From Capra hircus (lineage: Eukaryota > Chordata > Mammalia > Artiodactyla > Bovidae), in the NCBI RefSeq assembly GCF_001704415.2, contig NC_030826.1, positions 33,537,324-33,601,323 on the forward strand: a stretch of 64,000 nucleotides of DNA. Reading direction: 5' to 3'. The position numbers and the translations under genes were made by a program. Shown piece by piece: positions 51,970-64,000 of the stretch; the first letter of the stretch is position 1; each line of letters opens with the position of its first letter. The notes beneath the pieces were generated by a model. The model worked only from the letters and a program-made list of their open reading frames with translations, was not told the origin of the DNA and did no database searches.

Positions 51970-52261
51970 CGGCTTCAGGTTGGAGATTTCAGATCAAAAC
52001 AAAATAGAAAACGCCACTGTCACATTGAAAAGTAGGCAGAGTCTGCCGCCTAGGTCTGTTCACAAAGCCTTTGTGAAGCTCTGGAAGGGGGGGCGCAGTG
52101 GGCCCTGCGCACATCGTCCACCTTGCTGAGACCCGTCTGCTTCCTGCTCTGGAGCCTCCTGCAGGTCCAGGAAGCTGGTCACCTTTCCCCCAGTCCTCTC
52201 AGGGCATCAGCATTTTCACTTGAGAAATGCCTTTCTTGTAGTAGCGTCAGGATATAACCAA

Positions 52262-52455
52262 GGGCAGTCAGTAAAGTCTGCTTACAATGCAGGAGGCCTG
52301 GGTTCGATCCCTGAGGTGGAAAGATCCCCCGGAGAAGGAAATGGCAACCCACTCCAGTGTTCTTCTCTGGAGCATTCCATGGACACAGGAGACTGGTGGG
52401 TTACAGTCCCTGGGGTCGCAGAGAGTCGGACACGGCTAACACTTCGACAGACAGT
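52262..52455 (+). mobile_element. Bov-tA SINE
   Basis: GTCAGTAAAGTCTGCTTACA to GTCGGACACGGCTAACACTT, between the convergent genes. Confidence 0.9.
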
Positions 52456-52814
52456 GAGGCCTAGGTCGCTGGGCCAGGGAGGCTCAGGACAGAATTGGGG
52501 GCTAACCCAGTCCCAGGGTGCTTTGAGGCCTGGGACTGGGGACATGTTCGGGCTCCAGGCTGCACATGGGGCTCTGGGGGCTCAGCCTGGCCTTCATCAG
52601 TCCCTTTAATGGGGGTTGTTAAATCCACAGACACAGTGGATGCACTAATCAAGGTCACTAGGGAAAAAGGATGCAGAGTGCAAACGTTTGACTCCATAGA
52701 AAGGTAGGAGCCAGTGACCTGAAGACTCAGTGAGCTTCTGCACCCAGACAGAATGAACAGGTATGGAACAGAAAGGCCGTGCCGTGTGTCCTAGGGTTGC
52801 GTAAGTGAAAGGAA

Positions 52815-53010
52815 GGTGTTAAGTGCTAAGTGTCTGACTCTGCAATCCCATGGACCAGAGCCCGCCAGGCTCCTCTGTCCATGGGATTTTCCAGGCAAGA
52901 ATCCTGGAGTGGGTTGCCATACCCTCCTCTAGGGGATCTTCCCAACCCAGGGATCAAACTGGAGTCTCCTGCATTGCAGGCAGATTTCTTTACCACCTGA
53001 GCCATCAGAC
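52815..53010 (-). mobile_element. Bov-tA SINE
   Basis: GTGCTAAGTGTCTGACTCTG to CCACCTGAGCCATCAG. Confidence 0.9.
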
Positions 53011-53159
53011 TGCAAGGCACTGAGGAGAGAGGACTGCAAGCGCAAGTCTGGGAAACAGCGCATCTGCACGAGCCCCTGCTAGGCGGAACCGACGCAGAGC
53101 CAGTTTCTGTGCAGAGGCTTAGGGGACTGGGGTCTCCTGAATGTGCTTACAGAAATGTT

Positions 53160-53560
53160 ACACTTGTTTTAGGTCAGCAATGGGTAAAGAATAGTTAGAA
53201 AGAAACCTATTTACTATACATAGGTGGTTTTTAAAAACAACACACAAGTGGCAAAGTAAAACTTGAGAAATCTAGGCTGAGAAATTGAGAAAGAATTTAA
53301 GTGGATCAACACTACCTTTGATAAAGGCAAAAAGTGGATTTCTAGTTGGAGAAAATTTATGTTTAAACAATTGTCTTCAGGGCCTATCTGAAAACTAACA
53401 TTATTAAAATTCATGCCAATTTCATCAAATATAATGTGTCTACTTTGAAGCAGAATATGCCAGTAGACAAGCAAATAATTTTAATTAGAAAGTAAAATGC
53501 ACAATATACCAAATGAAAACTCCATTGTCTGAGATATTTTATGGCTGATTATTCTGATAA
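53160..53560 (-). other. Possible distal ALDH3A2 3' UTR, AT-rich and repeat-free
   Basis: About 400 AT-rich bases without recognisable SINE sequence, lying between Bov-tA copies at 52815-53010 and 53986-54161 and downstream of the ALDH3A2 stop. Could be 3' UTR; no coding potential seen. Confidence 0.3.
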
Positions 53561-53985
53561 AGCCCCAGTGTAAGCAGGTATGTCCTAAGCCAGCCTAGTG
53601 ATTGGTTGTTGATCCCTGTGTTCTGTAATGAAGGCGTAACGCTCTGCAGTCAGCCAAAGCAGGTTCATTCAATGGTGGATCACGTGCTGTGAGGTGAGGT
53701 ACATTCTCTCATTGAGTGTAGGGGCAGGGAGGACCCCCAGGGCTCTTCTTGAGACTGTTTGGCTGAAGTGCTGGGTCTGGTCCCAACTGTGCTTGGGAGG
53801 TCCCCTTCAGTGGGCTGGCTGCTGTCCTGGTCATGGAGAGCCCTCTTCCAGATGCCCCTCACCAGCCCCTGGGGCTCAGGCTGTAAGTTGTGAACGCCCA
53901 AGACCTCTTGTCCAGGACAGAAACTGCTCCCCACGTTACGTTCTGGACAGAATCCGTTCAGCAATGCCCCTCTCAGGTTTCCAAA

Positions 53986-54161
53986 AGTGAAAGTCGATCA
54001 GTTGTGTCCGACTCTTTGTGACCCCATGGACTACAGAGACCATGGAATTCTCCAGGCCAGAATACTGGAGTGGGTAGCCATTCCCTTCTCCAGGGGATCT
54101 TCCCAACCCAGGTCTCCCACATTGCAGGCGGATTCTTTACCAGCTGAGCCACAAGGGAGGC
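53986..54161 (-). mobile_element. Bov-tA SINE
   Basis: AAAGTCGATCAGTTGTGTCC to GCTGAGCCACAAGGGAGG. Confidence 0.9.
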
Positions 54162-54829
54162 CAAGGGGATGCTTACTCGCCTTGTGGTACAGAAGCAGGA
54201 AACGAAGATTTGTCCCTCAAGAGCCACTGACTTGCCATGTGCAGCCTCTGATCAAGGGTGGGTATCGTCTTAGTACCATGACGATAGCAGTGAAACAGGC
54301 CAGTGACTTTGTAAGACGCACAAAGTCTACGAATGACAGATGATTCTTGCACCAAACTGGCAGTTGCCTTCCAGGAGCCCGAGGATTTACCATGTGTGGA
54401 CATCACAACGGACCGTCACAAGCCGAGCTCAGGACAGGACAGAGAGTGGTGAGAAAGGAGGGCTGCCTCCTGGAGCTGTCTTCTGGTCCCAGGATCAGGG
54501 ACAGGGCCCCCCCCCAACCCAGTTCTAGTGCCCTGAACCCTGAGGACTCTGGGAGATCTCGCCTCACCTCTCTAGACTGAGACCTGGAAACATGTGCAGG
54601 GCAGTCTCTGGAAGGCTTCAGGGAGTGCTGCCTGAAGGTGGGGGTGGGGGTGGCAAGCCCCATGTCCCTGGTAAAGAGTCACTGAGCAGGTCTGGGAATG
54701 TGGGCTCACCCAGTGCGCTCCCTGTCCCTGCCCAGAGCTCTAGGGATGCAAGTTCTCCAAGTGAGCGTGCTCAGTCCTAGGGGGCCGGGGTGGGGAGGTA
54801 AGTGGGGGACTTTGGCTGAAGCAGTGAGT

Positions 54830-54835
54830 TTTATT
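54830..54835 (-). terminator. ALDH3A2: Candidate proximal polyadenylation signal of ALDH3A2
   Basis: AATAAA on the minus strand 135 bases after the stop at 54970. Distal ATTAAA candidates are at 53480-53485 and 52605-52610. Mammalian ALDH3A2 has a long 3' UTR, so the distal ones may be used too. Confidence 0.35.
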
Positions 54836-54969
54836 AATGGTGAATGGCGAGGATGGTGCGTTTGCATATCTTCTTAAAAAGTTCTGGTACAATTTAAAAA
54901 TGATTGGTTGGTTAGCCACTGAGCAGAATAATAATTCAGCAGAGACGATGAGGAGGTGGCTAGGGTCCA

Positions 54970-54984
54970 TCAGTAGTATCCGCC
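54970..54984 (-). CDS. ALDH3A2: Terminal coding micro-exon of ALDH3A2 (last four residues)
   Basis: After a strong pyrimidine tract and acceptor (CTTCTCCCCACCACAG) the minus strand reads GGC GGA TAC TAC TGA: Gly-Gly-Tyr-Tyr-stop. Joined in phase 0 to the lysine ending exon 9 it restores the human length of 485; the human end, from memory, is AEYY. The rest of the exon is 3' UTR. Found by eye; splice use is not proven but no better candidate was seen. Confidence 0.75.
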   Translation of the reverse strand, partial: GGYY

Positions 54985-57900
54985 CTGTGGTGGGGAGAAG
55001 GGATCCAGGTTACAGCCAGTTTATGACCCCTCAGCCCTGCAACATGGGCCCAGGGTCAGAACCCTGACCAGCACCTCCCATCCTGGAAGTCTCTCCTCCA
55101 GTGACAGCAGGGCCCACAGGTGCCTAAGGACGAGAGGTCATGCTCTCCCTCCCAAACGACAACAGGATGGTGGTATTGGAGGCAGTACTCTGTCCGACAT
55201 GGAGGAGACACGACATGGAGGAGACACAACAACGAGCAAAGACATAAGTTGTAAGAAGGAAGTGGACTGTCCACGTGAACTCTGAAAACTGGTGAGCAAT
55301 TCTGCTTCTCAAATTCCAGAGAGTAATTAATTTCATCAACACCCACTGAGGCTTAAAGAAGCACAGCCACAGAGTTCAAACGATGTATTTAATCCTCAAG
55401 ATCCTGATGACATCAGTTGATTTTAACCTTTTATTTGCCTCAGCTTTTAAAAACCCCAGCAATGCTTTCCGTAGCTTAGGCTAACCTTTACTGGAACCCT
55501 ATGTAAAAAGGATGTGGAAAATGCCCCCACCCTGAGATTCTAATGTGCTCCCCTTAGACTAATAACTGTGGCTTTCAGTTTCCCATTTTAAAATGCTCCA
55601 AATGCATTCTAATCCTAGTAAACTGAATTATTAGAATCAATCAGAGCTACGAAGTGCAAAAAAGCAATTTCAGAAAAATGTTTGCAGTGATCACCAACAA
55701 ATATTCCTCAAGAAAATGGCCAATTTAGGCACAGAATCCTTTGCTGAAAATAAGATGATTTTATAAAAGGAGGGTATAAGCGTAGAGAAGCAGCAAAGAG
55801 AGAAGAGCCCCCAAATCTTTACCCAGTCTCACACAGGATCCAAAACAATTGGAACACCTCGGTTCCCAGTGAGGACAGCAAGAGGCGGGGCTGCCCGTAC
55901 CCTGCGGGCTCAGAAGAGGCCTCACCCAAAGCCATAATTAAATCAATCTCCAGGCCCAGCTAAATAGACATTTTTACAACATTGCTGCATCTCTAGAGCC
56001 TACCAGACAAAGGCTTGCCTGCCAAACCCTTTTGGGAACTTTGTGCGGCACTGCCCACCCATCTGGCAGGGGGCACTGCTCCCTAAGAGGGGGCATGCCT
56101 GTAGGGATCAGTTTGCCTGCACCTCCGGATTCTCCACCAGGCTGAGCGACTCCATCGCAGCCAAGGAGGTACTGGTCAGGCTGGGGACCCACGACTTGGG
56201 AGAGGACAGGCAGACAGGGACCGGAGACCAAACAGGGCCACCGGCCTCAGCAAGGGGCAGAAGAGCAGCACGGCGGCCCACAGCAAGCTCTCATTCACCA
56301 GGTCTGCCACATAAGTGCTGAAGTTAAACTTAAAGAAAGACAACTCAAAAACGAAACAAAAAGTGACTCTGAGCTTTTTACGAGATGCTGCTCAGACTCT
56401 GAAGCTAGGTCTGAGTGGCTCCACGGGCACATCCTTGGGGCAGCTGAGCGCACATGGCTGTGGCTTTCTGGGAGTGATGGTTGCTTTGTCCTGACCCTCT
56501 AGAGTCCGGCCCTGGACTGAACCGTGGCTGTCAGGTTTAACACTCTGCTGCTCCAGGCTAAAGTCCAAAGTGCCTGGAGACAAATAAATTGCACATTCTT
56601 TTTCTGGTAACACATGAGCCTCTGAGTGTAGAAAAACACGTGATCGGAAGAGCATACACCCCACGCTCGCCCGAGTTACAGAAAGGAAGAGACGGCCCTA
56701 CCTCCTCTCAACACAGAGTGGGTTCTGAGACTGGCTCACGGGATGGCACGTCTGTGAATTGCCAGAAAAAGCAACAGGGCCTTTGTCCTCAGCACAGCCT
56801 GGTACCTCTGAGGAAACCCAAATGAATTCAGATGCGGCTGGTGTCTCCAGCTCTACCAACACCCTCTCAACACTTAAACCAAACACAGACACGAACGCAG
56901 CTGTTCCCGTTAAATCTGGCTTTGCCCTGGGAAGCTGCCTGGCACTGGCTCTCCTAGCACGTCCACGTCTGCGATGACCAATCACCAGAGACACGCTGCG
57001 GTCAGCCTCACGGCCAAGCTGCCTCCACCAGCAGCCTGTCACCAGAGGACTGTCCTCCACCTCCACGCGCCAGGTCCATGCACATCCAGGAACCAGCTGG
57101 CCCCAAGGCACCAACAGTGAGAGGATCAAGGGTTAGGCAGCTCAGCTTCTGCAAGCGAGCTCTCCAGGGCTTTAACCTCAGACCAGAGGCAGCGCATGGC
57201 TCCTGTGAGGACAGGCTTGTGGACTGGACAGTCTCTGCTGCTGGAGCCCAGAAGCAGCCAGAGATGCTCAGAGAATCAGGGGCTGCCTGCAAGCCATAGC
57301 TCCCTAGCCCTTAGTTTTAGGCTGAATGTTAACAGGATGAGACAGCACTGATTTAATAAGATCGGAGGCGCTCCCAAGACAGAGCCTCCCCAGGCAGCCA
57401 TTGGGGACCCACCTTGATAAGCACGGCGGCCAGGATGCCCAGGAGAGTGAGCAGCAGGAGGCCGAGTTTCCCTTTGTTGAACCGCTTCAACAAGAAAAAT
57501 TTCGCCCAGTTCACCTTCGACTGGCTGTTGGGAGGGTACCGGAGTTGGTTCGCGCCTTCCCGCTTGAGAGTTTTTAATAAACAGGGACGTTGATGGGAAA
57601 AAGTATCGAAACTGTGTTTTCCGTGATACGCTCCCATCCCGCTGGACCCTGAAGTCAAGGGCAGATGAGACAAGCCGCTGTAGGTAATGGAGCTCCTCCT
57701 GCGCACAGGCAGGACCCCTGCCCACCAGCCTGGCAGGAAGGGGGCCTTGTTCCAGGAGGTCCTGGGCCCCCTGCCCATCGGCATGGGGGGAGCGCCTTGC
57801 TCCAGGTCCTCCCAGTGGCCCCTGCACAGTGGACCCGGCCCAGGACATGCTCAGGGTGCTCCTGGGACAGGCTCACTCTACCACAACCCTGGTTCCAAGA

Positions 57901-60900
57901 GGGAACAGGGCAGGTAGGGCCTTCGTGTGGCCCTGAGGGTCTGACTCTGGGAGCCCGGGGCTGAGCTACGCTTCCTCCAGGCTCTCGGGAGGTCATGGGG
58001 TGGTGCTAACAAGCTGGTGGACACTTCTGCCCTCTCAGACCTGTGCTCCGGGCCTGTGCTCATTTGTCTGCTCTGTCACGTAAGCCAGGCAGACACGTGT
58101 GTGGCTAGGGTAACCAGGGCCCAGGGCATGATTTGGGTGAAGCTGAAGCTGCAGGGGGATTCTGTGAGATTTATCAAAAGGTGTGCCTTTTAAAGAAAAA
58201 GTCTAAATTACAAAATATTAAGTGTTTATGTCTGGGAGGTCATTGCATTTTCCCTCACAACTTTCCATAGTATTCTGTTTTTGTGCCTTTTCCCTAAAAA
58301 TGCAAACGGACATCCAGGTCCTCGGCTGCTGTCTGCCCTGCCCATGGCCCCATCCCCCGCCTGTCCACGGGCCCATCCCTCGCCTGCCCATGGCCTGTCC
58401 CTCACCACCTCATTCATAAAGGATGAGACCTGATTAAAAAAAGTTCATAAAGTTCATAAAGTTCATCTGAGACCTGATTCTTGGCCCAAGACATGCCCTG
58501 CATCTGATGAAGAACCGCAAACCAGGGAAGCAGCAAACTGTAAACCATTACAGACTGGGAAGCACCCCTGAGGGTGGAGGGTGGGGACGGGCCAGAAGGA
58601 GACTCTGGGCAGCAGCTGGGAGGGGCCTCACCCACGCCTCCGAAGGGCAGAGAGCTGAGCATGAAGTGCATGATGACGTCATTGCCTGTGACACCGCCGC
58701 TGGACGTCCCGTCGATCATCCGCTTGATGAGCTGAGGGGAAGAGCAGAGGCCCCGGGTCAGCTGCGGCTGGCCCAGGACACACGTCCTCCTTGAGGTCAG
58801 ACCCCATGAGCGAGCATGGTATAGGTCAGCTCTCAGCTGCACATTGAGTCCTCCGGGGAAGCAACGCAGAGGTGGTTGAACACCCGTCAAACCAGCGTTC
58901 GACCCCCGAGCCCACAGCCAGGGCCTCTCTTATTAGGGACCATTCAGGATCTATTCCAGGTCTTAAGAATTGTTACTGTTTCTTCTTTCTGGTCTACTTT
59001 ACAGCCTGTGATTTACAGATATTTCATTTCTATGAGACGCAAAAAACATTCAAATGTCCTACTTTTGAAGGAGACTGCTGGTTGGCTCACCTAGGACCCA
59101 AATGGGCAGTGACGCTTGACTGGTAAACGTTGCCTCCCTGGTGCCGACCAGCCCAGTCCTCCGTACCGAAGGTCATCATTGACCACGGGACAGAGCCTGA
59201 CCTGCCACCCTCCACCCACGCCACAGACCTCAGCTTCCGCTCTGTCCTCCACTGCCTGTGATCATTTCAGCTGTAGACCGTTGTGTTTTGCTAACCTGAT
59301 CCTCACTGAGCCCTGCACGCTCAGTCTCCCTAGATGGTGGACAGAGATCAGCCCCTCGACAGCTTGGCCAGCTCTGGAAGTGGCCCCATGACCACCTGCA
59401 CGGCTGGGCAGAGGCTCCACAGGGTACACCTGCTCTGGGGACTTCTCAGCTTGGCCTGGCTGCACATTCTCCTCCGAGTTTTCACTTTTCCTCAGAGTCT
59501 CCTGGCCTACTGGCCCACCTTGAGGCTACTGTTCCTCAGCAGCCAGTCACCTTGGAGGTGTGGATGGACAGGCTTGAGAGTGGTGGCGGGGCTGCCAGGC
59601 CTGGGGTGACAAGGTGTGGGTGGCCAGCCTGACTAGGACTGTGAAACCGCTCCAACCACAAGGTTGCATCACTGGAAAAACCCAAGTCCATGGTTTCCAA
59701 GTGGCTCCCTTGGGAGTGCCAGAGACCTGCCCCAGTCCGCTCCACAGCCCCGCCTGCATGGCCTCGGGGTCCTCGGGGTCCTCGGGCACCCAGGGTTAAC
59801 AGCGGGAGAGCTGCTAACACTGGCGCCCGGAAGTCTCCCAATTAGACGGTAGGTGTTTGTGAGTCAACAGACTTGTGACAGTCACTCCGAAGATGGAGCT
59901 CTGACCCCAGGGAGTGAGGGGAAGGTCACAGTGATAACCCCAGGGCCTCATTACCTAAGAAAGAGACGGCCAGCTGTGAGAACAGCCTCCCTGGGGACTC
60001 AGGCGTAATAATCCCAGTCTGCTTTAGAGCAGAGAAGGTTCAAGAGCGCGGCTCACGACAGCACGCATGTGCTGTGAAGATTACCTTACTGTTGTGAGAA
60101 AACACATAGAAAGCTAGGGGCTTTTCGCGTTCATTTATGAACTGTATGGCTTCATCTGCATTCTTCACAGGCACTATTGGAAGAATTGGTCCAAAAATTT
60201 CTTCCTGCATCACCTTGGTGTCAGGATCCACATCAGTGAGTACTGTTGGGGCTGAAACAGAAAATCAAAGATGGAAAGGCTGCAGCTGAGCCAAAAACAT
60301 CCAACTCTCACTGCACGCTGCGCTCAGGGCTCCCCCGCCCAGCCAAGTGTCACCTCATGAAATAAGCCCCAAGTGCATGCATGAACCGTGCAAATACTCC
60401 ATGTCTCCAGGCGTGTGCATCAGGGATCCTTGTGCCAGCAAGGGGGTAGGCAGGCTGGAGTAAATCCTGTGTTTACCTAACCGTGTTCAGCACTGCACAC
60501 CTGCGTCCTTCCCTGGACAGGCCTTCTTGGGAGCACAGACGGTCTAGTCCCTCCAAGGACCAGACCAGCACCACTTCTTAACTCAAGTGCATTCCTGCCC
60601 TGATCTCTCTGACCTTGACTACAACTGAGTGAGGTTAGAGAATGTCATAAAGTGGTAGCATCCCCTGGGCCTTGGCTCAGGCTCTGTCTGCCCTGGGCAC
60701 ATGGGATGACACAGGAAGAAACGACGTGGACTCTGAGGACACAGACCAGGTGGGTCCCCTTACCTATGTAGCGTGTGGCCTCATCCATCTCCCCACCAAA
60801 AGCTATCTTCTGTCCTTCCAGCAGACTCTGTATCCTCTTAAAATGACGAAGATTGACGATCCTCTCGTAGTCGGGAGATTCTTTTACATTTTCTCCATAA

Positions 60901-63818
60901 AATTCCTGAGTCAAACAACAGTATCTAGTCATCACCAAAGACCCACATTTTAATTTAATAATTATAAAATTCACTTATGTCCCCAGATCTGGCTTTAAAC
61001 CCTCACAGAATCCCACGCCCCGCCCCCCCCCCCCCCAGCCCCCGAGGACTTCGACAGTAGTGAGGTTAAGCTCCCTGAGAGGCTGAGGGCAGGAGTTTAC
61101 ACACACACACGTCTCCCATTTCCCAGTTTCTGGGGTTAGCGTGGGTCCTTCCTGGGGTGGACGCAGAGTGGGTACTGCAAGTCGTACCCCGTATCGGGGC
61201 CCCACGTGCTTCCCTGTCGACTCTGGCTGCTCCGCTCCCTCGAGGAGCTGAGTGGTGGCCTGCAGAGCCTGGAGCACGGCCTGCGCAGCCCTTCGCAGAA
61301 AAGAGTCTGCCGCGCTTTGTGCTGCTTCCTCCTGGCCTGGAACCTCCACCAGCCACAAACAGTTGGGAAACAACTCAGAAGATCAAAGCACAGTCTGGGT
61401 AAACCAATCTCAATGGCTCACAGTCGGCCCCATAGGCACGCTCCATCTCCCCTGACCACTGTCCACTCCCCCCATCAACCTTGAGCTGGCTGGTAAGAGC
61501 ATCCCGGGCAGCCTGTGGAAACACAGGGTCTCAGGTCCCCGCACTGGGGCCACTGGAGTGGCTGTTGGTGCCGGCTGCACCTGAGTGTCACCTGGAGACA
61601 CCAGACCTCCTGCAGATGGGAGGACAGGAAACTTCTCCTAAATCACGCCTAGTGACTCTCGGGTGACAAGCAGGGCGGTGAGAGGAGAAACGCCTCCAGG
61701 AAGATAGGGACTGTCACTCCCAGGAAACCTGGCTTGTCACCACGCACCCCCAGCACAACTTCTCCAGCCGCAGTGTCTCCCTGGAGTCTGGCCAAGGCCC
61801 CTCTCATGCTGTCTTTGTCCAGGCCCGCCACAGTCCCACCACTACATCCACATCAAGACCCTCGGCCCCTTACTGCTCACACTGTCTCTCCTGATTGTCC
61901 ATGAGCCACCTCTCAGGACTCAGTCAGCACCCAGGGAGTGAACCATGGTTGTTCCAGCAACTTCTTCACCCGGGAGGCCCATGACCCAGTGCCATCACTC
62001 CTTCCTCCAGTCTGAGTTCCTCCTTTCTCCTGGCTCACCTGGGGCCTTCCTTGATCCCAGCCCTAGACTGACACTTGAAACACCCTCAAAGATTGAGGGC
62101 TGCATTAAGCGTAGTTAATTCACTCACTCCTCGAAATAGCTGGCTTTGCTAAACCGCCTACACACTGAAGATCAGATGACCTTGACGGGCAGTGGCCACA
62201 CGTCAGGGGTCCTCGACTGCGCTGCAGAAGCCTGACGGTCTTCTCCCCAGACCACAGAATCACAGCTGAACTGTTTGTTCTAAAGCCTGTGCTGCACCTA
62301 AGGAGTTATCATCAACAAATCAGCTGGATGGTTTCTGGTGTGCATACCACCAGCCTCACCTTGCTTTCAGCAAACGTTCTCCAAAAATGTTTTCTCATTA
62401 GCCAGGAAGTTCAGTCAGAGCTGCTACTGAAATGTTCAAGAGGGGAGGGGATGGGGAGCTGCTGCCCACAATCAGCCAACTTCACCCTGCACCCTTAGGC
62501 AGCCAGTGCAACCACAGGTGGTAAACACGCACCTTCACGGCCTCCTGCACCTTCTGCACGATCTGGTCCTGGAGGGACGGCTCACAGAGCACGTAGTCGG
62601 GGGCAATGCAGGTCTGACCGCAGTTCATGAACTTGCCCCAGGCGATGCGTCTGGGAAAAGCACCAGCAGCTGCATTCAGTCCCCGCACCTGCCACCCACG
62701 CTGTGCTGTTTACTAACAATGCTCACAAACGCACTCATGAATCTTGACTGAACAATGTTTTAATGACTCATCTCTGTAGCACTTTCAGTTGATGCAGAAT
62801 ATTCTAAGAAGCAGGGAAAGCTTTGTGCCTACTCATCAACAACAGTGCTTTAAATGCAGAGACGGCCCTGCCTGCAGCAGGAAAGGACAGAGTGCAGTTT
62901 CCTGACACCCCCTCCCTCCTCCAGCTCCGGCTAGGAGGACGTCTGGGAGGACGGGGTCCCCTGGCTCTGGGAAGCTGTGCCTGAGCTCTGACAGAAATCC
63001 ACGCACTGGGGTCTCCTGTTCAGGCAGACAGACACCTACAGAGCCCACCCGACCCCACCCAATGCCCCCACCCCCTCTCCACCGCCTCTCTGAGGGGAGG
63101 GAGCCATGCCGCTCTAGCACTGTCAACTGTGAGTCTGAGCACTTGCTGTGAGCCAAACTGATTCAGCACAGACACCTCCAAACCTTTCACTTTCTAGTTC
63201 TCAGATGCAAGATGCTCTTAGTTAGAAGATCAGTATCGGTTATCAATAAACGAACTTAGGAGGTCAGCATAGGGAGTCTAAAGACTTTGGATTATCTACT
63301 GTACTTTCTGGATCAGCTACCAGTGGGACAGAAAGATTTCCTGCCTGATCTATTATCTTGAGAACAGAGAGACCTTGTTTTTCATTCCTAAGGACGGCCG
63401 TGTGATGTCAAGGCTTTGTATTCACAACTTCTGGCCATGGCACTAAGAGGGACTGTGTGAAAGTTCCACTCTACCGCCTGGCCCCCACCCAGGAGGACAT
63501 CAACCCCCAAGACTCATCAAGGTCTCTTGGAGCCAGGAGGCACAGGGGACACGCCAGCAGGCTCTCGGCTGAGCTGGGAAAATCCAGGAAACCAGAGAGC
63601 CAGTCTCACCGGCAGGCGACATCCAAGTCACAGTCTCGGTCCACGAAGCATGGGCTCTTTCCTCCCAGTTCAAGGGTCACAGGGGTCAGATGCTTGGCAG
63701 CAGCCTGCATGACGATTTTTCCAACAGTGGTGTTTCCCGTGTAGAGAATGTGGTCAAATCGCTGCTTCAGAAGCTCCGTGGTCTCCTCAACACCACCATT
63801 GACGACGGCGTACAGATC
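54970..63818 (-). CDS. ALDH3A2: Fatty aldehyde dehydrogenase ALDH3A2, exons 4-10 (5' part outside the window)
   Basis: NAD-dependent oxidation of long-chain fatty aldehydes at the ER membrane; loss causes Sjogren-Larsson syndrome in humans. Exons on the minus strand, in transcript order: 63610-63818, 62533-62650, 60764-60905, 60085-60251, 58632-58731, 57413-57648, 54970-54984. They encode 328 residues plus a stop; with 157 residues upstream this gives 485, the human length. Features: Glu207 in ELGGKSPC, Cys241 in [14 protein letters not shown], the gatekeeper region after YPPNSQSK, and a C-terminal anchor helix ([19 protein letters not shown]). The first five exons seen (209, 118, 142, 167, 100 bases) match ALDH3A1 coding exons 4-8 exactly in length and phase. 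Exons 1-3 with the N-terminus and Asn of the active site lie beyond 64000. An alternative last exon is at 56736-56807. Confidence 0.97.
54985..57412 (-). other. ALDH3A2: ALDH3A2 last intron
   Basis: Non-repeat sequence with the alternative exon at 56736-56807. If the intron is read through after exon 9, translation ends at 57353 after adding [19 protein letters not shown]. Confidence 0.7.
56736..56807 (-). CDS. ALDH3A2: Alternative exon 9' of ALDH3A2 (alternative C-terminus)
   Basis: The minus strand has acceptor GGGTTTCCTCAG then [18 protein letters not shown] and five more residues to a TGA at 56736-56738. The human long isoform (508 residues) ends in a closely similar KYQAVLRRKALL tail, and that variant is reported in peroxisomes. 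The exon sits between exons 9 and 10, as in human. A good donor (CCC|GTGAGC, GT at 56739-56738) overlaps the stop. If used, exon 9' is 56740-56807 and joins 54984 in another frame, ending ADTTDGP at a TAG (54960-54962). Two C-termini are therefore possible. Confidence 0.75.
   Translation of the reverse strand, partial: RYQAVLRTKALLLFLAIHRRAIP
61023..61037. repeat. C15 homopolymer in an ALDH3A2 intron
   Basis: Fifteen C bases between exons 5 and 6 of ALDH3A2; length may be unreliable. Confidence 0.85.
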
Positions 63819-64000
63819 CTGAAGGAAAGAGACAGACGCGAATATCACTGACTTCATCCTGTCGTCCAGTGTAAACACCTAACTGTCCGTAAAACCAGGA
63901 AAAGGTAGAGACCGGCCCTGGTGAGGATGGGTGGGGGAGTCCAATGGCACCTAAGAATCTCGACCTGTGGCAGAACTGGCCAGAGAGACCAGCATTTCCA

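Noticed and set aside
55291..55346. Other candidate last exons for ALDH3A2 (for example EKQNCSP near 55300, or QRILCLNW near 55740)
   Set aside because: They do not restore the human length or the YY end; the acceptor at 54985 does.

Overview
This is nuclear DNA from a ruminant, most likely a bovid (cattle, sheep or goat; I cannot say which). The window is full of ruminant-specific repeats: BovA2 and Bov-tA SINEs, a BovB LINE 3' end with a decayed reverse transcriptase, CHR-type SINEs and L1 pieces. Its three genes have mammalian exon structures. No bacterial, viral or CRISPR features were seen.

Layout. 1-12,960: intergenic, mostly old and ruminant repeats, no gene recognised. About 12,975-13,156: a candidate ALDH3A1 promoter and untranslated first exon. 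15,035-20,946 (+): ALDH3A1 complete, ten coding exons, 453 codons, polyA signal at 21,114. 21,130-34,586: intergenic and repeat-rich, with a CCAAT/E-box cluster at 30,160-30,460 that looks like a promoter or enhancer. 34,587-51,590 (+): SLC47A2 (MATE2) complete, 17 coding exons, 568 codons in the short form; an in-frame alternative acceptor at 40,554 gives a long form with 44 more residues. 54,970-63,818 (-): ALDH3A2 (fatty aldehyde dehydrogenase), coding exons 4 to 10 only, residues 158-485; exons 1-3 lie beyond 64,000. An extra exon with a different C-terminus lies at 56,736-56,807.

The order ALDH3A1(+), SLC47A2(+), ALDH3A2(-) is the human 17p11.2 cluster read in the opposite direction. SLC47A2 and ALDH3A2 converge tail to tail, with stop codons about 3.4 kb apart. 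The two ALDH3 genes share exon lengths and phases, so they are tandem paralogues, with the unrelated drug/H+ antiporter between them.

Role of the genes (family knowledge): ALDH3A1 is a soluble NAD(P)-dependent aldehyde dehydrogenase, very abundant in mammalian cornea. ALDH3A2 is a membrane-anchored enzyme that oxidises long-chain fatty aldehydes. SLC47A2 exports organic cations in exchange for protons. Human comparisons are from memory, not from an alignment run here.
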